From positions 1-30,623 of the forward strand of contig CABQBF010000013.1 of NCBI GenBank assembly GCA_902462325.1: a stretch of DNA of 30,623 bases. Reading direction: 5' to 3'. The notes beneath the pieces were generated by a model that had not been told where the DNA came from, did not search any database, and was given only the letters and a program-made list of their open reading frames with translations. Shown in pieces: positions 29,370 through 30,623 of the stretch (position 1 is its first letter; each line of letters begins with the position of its first letter). The translations under genes were made by a program, and so were the position numbers. The stretch comes from an uncultured Peptococcaceae bacterium (GTDB lineage: Bacteria > Bacillota > Peptococcia > Peptococcales > Peptococcaceae).

Positions 29370-30623
29370 ATGCTTTTATTGTCCGCCACCGATTTATGCA
29401 AAACCCATGGCTTAAAGACGATTTTTAATCATATCTCCGTTAATATCGACAGCAATGACAAAATCGGCTTACTGGGCGTAAATGGCACAGGAAAGTCCAC
29501 TCTGCTGCGCATTTTAGCTGGTTTTGCACAAGCAGATGAAGGCGAGATACAAACCTCTAACCAATTAGTGCTGGAATATCTGCCCCAGCATCCTGAGTTT
29601 GATGAAAACGCCACCGTACTGCAGCAAATTTTCCGCGGGGAGTCCCCGTTTATGAAGGTGCTGCGGGATTATGAGCAAACCTTAGACGCACTAGAGCATG
29701 ATCCCGGTAATCCTACTCTGACGCAGCAACTGTTGCAGCTCAGCACACAAATGGATGCGCAAAATGCCTGGCAGTTGGAAAGTGAAGCCAAGGCCATTCT
29801 GAATAAACTGGGCATTCATGATGTTTCGGCCAAAGTCGGCACCCTTTCCGGCGGTCAGCGCAAGCGCATCGCTTTGGCTGGCGCTTTAATCCGACCCTGC
29901 AATTTACTGATTTTAGATGAACCCACCAACCATCTGGACAATGAAGCCATTGAGTTTTTGGAGCTGCATCTCAAAAATAAAAATTGCGCGCTGCTAATGG
30001 TCACCCATGACCGTTATTTTTTAGATCGGGTCACCAATCGCATTTTAGAACTGTCCAACGCCCATTTATACGCGTATGAAGGCAATTATGAAACTTTTTT
30101 AGAGTTGAAAACCCAACGGGAAGAAGCAGACCGCCGTATGCAGGAAAAAACGCGCGCACTGTATAAGCAGGAGCTGGCCTGGATGCGTAAAGGTGTAGAA
30201 GCCCGCCGCACCAAACAAAAAGCCCGTATTGAACGCTTTCATGAGTTGGAAAATTCGCTGACAGCGCAGCAAGAGGAGAAACTGGATATTTCTCTGCAGC
30301 ACTCCCGCTTAGGCAAAAAGATTATCGAAATAGAGCATCTGCGCAAGACCTTTGACAATAAACTCTGTATCGCTGATTTCAGCTATACAGTCGTGCGAGA
30401 GGACCGCATCGGCATCATCGGCAACAATGGGCTGGGGAAATCCACCTTATTAAACATTATCGGCAAGCATATGCCCTACGACAGCGGCTCTGTTGTGCTG
30501 GGCGACACCGTGCGCATTGGCTATTATACGCAGGATAACGCCGACTTGCCCAACGATATGCGTGTGATTGACTATGTTCGCGAAAAAGGCGAATATATTC
30601 ACAGCAGCGACGGCGCCTTGATT
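29370..30623 (+). CDS. ABC-F family ATPase, Uup-like (3' end outside window)
   Basis: The 418 codons seen are open to the window edge. ABC-F proteins have two ATPase domains and no membrane part; they act on the ribosome, for example relieving stalls or protecting against antibiotics. The first domain has Walker A GVNGTGKST (36-44), signature LSGGQ (159-163), Walker B LILDEPTNHLD (180-190) and MVTHDRYF. The linker has a charged helical arm (about 245-305) with ARRTKQKARIERF, which resembles Uup. The second Walker A is GNNGLGKST (351-359). GAAAGGAACG lies before the ATG. A possible promoter (TTGAAA 29304-29309, CATGAT 29327-29332) overlaps the preceding terminator and is uncertain. A resistance-type ABC-F cannot be excluded, but the linker favours the housekeeping Uup group. 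Confidence 0.92.
   Translation, partial: MLLLSATDLCKTHGLKTIFNHISVNIDSNDKIGLLGVNGTGKSTLLRILAGFAQADEGEIQTSNQLVLEYLPQHPEFDENATVLQQIFRGESPFMKVLRDYEQTLDALEHDPGNPTLTQQLLQLSTQMDAQNAWQLESEAKAILNKLGIHDVSAKVGTLSGGQRKRIALAGALIRPCNLLILDEPTNHLDNEAIEFLELHLKNKNCALLMVTHDRYFLDRVTNRILELSNAHLYAYEGNYETFLELKTQREEADRRMQEKTRALYKQELAWMRKGVEARRTKQKARIERFHELENSLTAQQEEKLDISLQHSRLGKKIIEIEHLRKTFDNKLCIADFSYTVVREDRIGIIGNNGLGKSTLLNIIGKHMPYDSGSVVLGDTVRIGYYTQDNADLPNDMRVIDYVREKGEYIHSSDGALI

Noticed and set aside
28762..29401. Short minus-strand frames containing ERVGFEPT or GGIRTHGT, considered as small proteins
   Set aside because: They are antisense to the tRNA-Ser and tRNA-Arg genes; this is a well-known false protein family.

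Overview
The window reads as a piece of a chromosome from a strictly anaerobic Bacillota (Firmicutes). Signs are sigma-A promoters with 17-bp spacers, T-box and CIRCE regulation, tRNA genes without an encoded CCA end, a desulfoferrodoxin, a class B sortase, and a spoIID plus degenerate LytM (SpoIIQ-like) pair with a sigma-F-type promoter. The last point implies spore-forming ancestry. SLH-like domains on lipoproteins and an Rpn nuclease with tetrapeptide repeats would suit Negativicutes or a neighbouring clostridial class, but I cannot fix the genus from sequence alone.

Layout. 1-480: a repeat-bearing left edge and rpmE (-). 569-3101: a radical SAM protein and an Rpn-family nuclease (-). 3379-4690: an OFA-type MFS transporter (+) with its own promoter and a palindrome in the leader. 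4724-8516: a T-box-controlled serine operon (+), serC-serA-histidine phosphatase; the phosphatase probably supplies the missing phosphoserine phosphatase step. 8547-10882: spoIIQ-like, spoIID and desulfoferrodoxin (-). 11065-13119: prfA-prmC (-). 13250-19027: three tandem paralogous FAD-dependent oxidoreductase lipoproteins with C-terminal SLH-like segments (-). 19101-21180: htpG (+) under a perfect CIRCE operator.

21270-28727 is one long minus-strand transcription unit. It has a promoter at 28699-28727, a terminator at 21270-21307, and only short gaps or overlaps between. In transcript order it carries a BTAD-type regulator, a secreted transglutaminase-like protein, a broken gspF/pilC, four small membrane-anchored pilus-cluster proteins, pilT, a class B sortase and a DUF3298-type lipoprotein. 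It looks like a cell-surface operon built on a type IV pilus/type II secretion core. The inner-membrane platform gene has two independent lesions and no extension ATPase is present, so pilus assembly from this locus is doubtful. 28903-29283 holds tRNA-Ser(UGA), tRNA-Ser(GCU) and tRNA-Arg(ACG), with two promoters. An ABC-F ATPase gene (+) runs off the right edge.

Most notable: (1) a sigma-F-like promoter placed so that its transcript starts inside a hairpin that would otherwise bury the spoIIQ ribosome-binding site; (2) the triplet of Sec-exported flavin lipoproteins with SLH-like tails; (3) the BTAD/transglutaminase/pilus/sortase operon with its decayed gspF. All functions are inferred from motifs recognised by eye; no database search was run.
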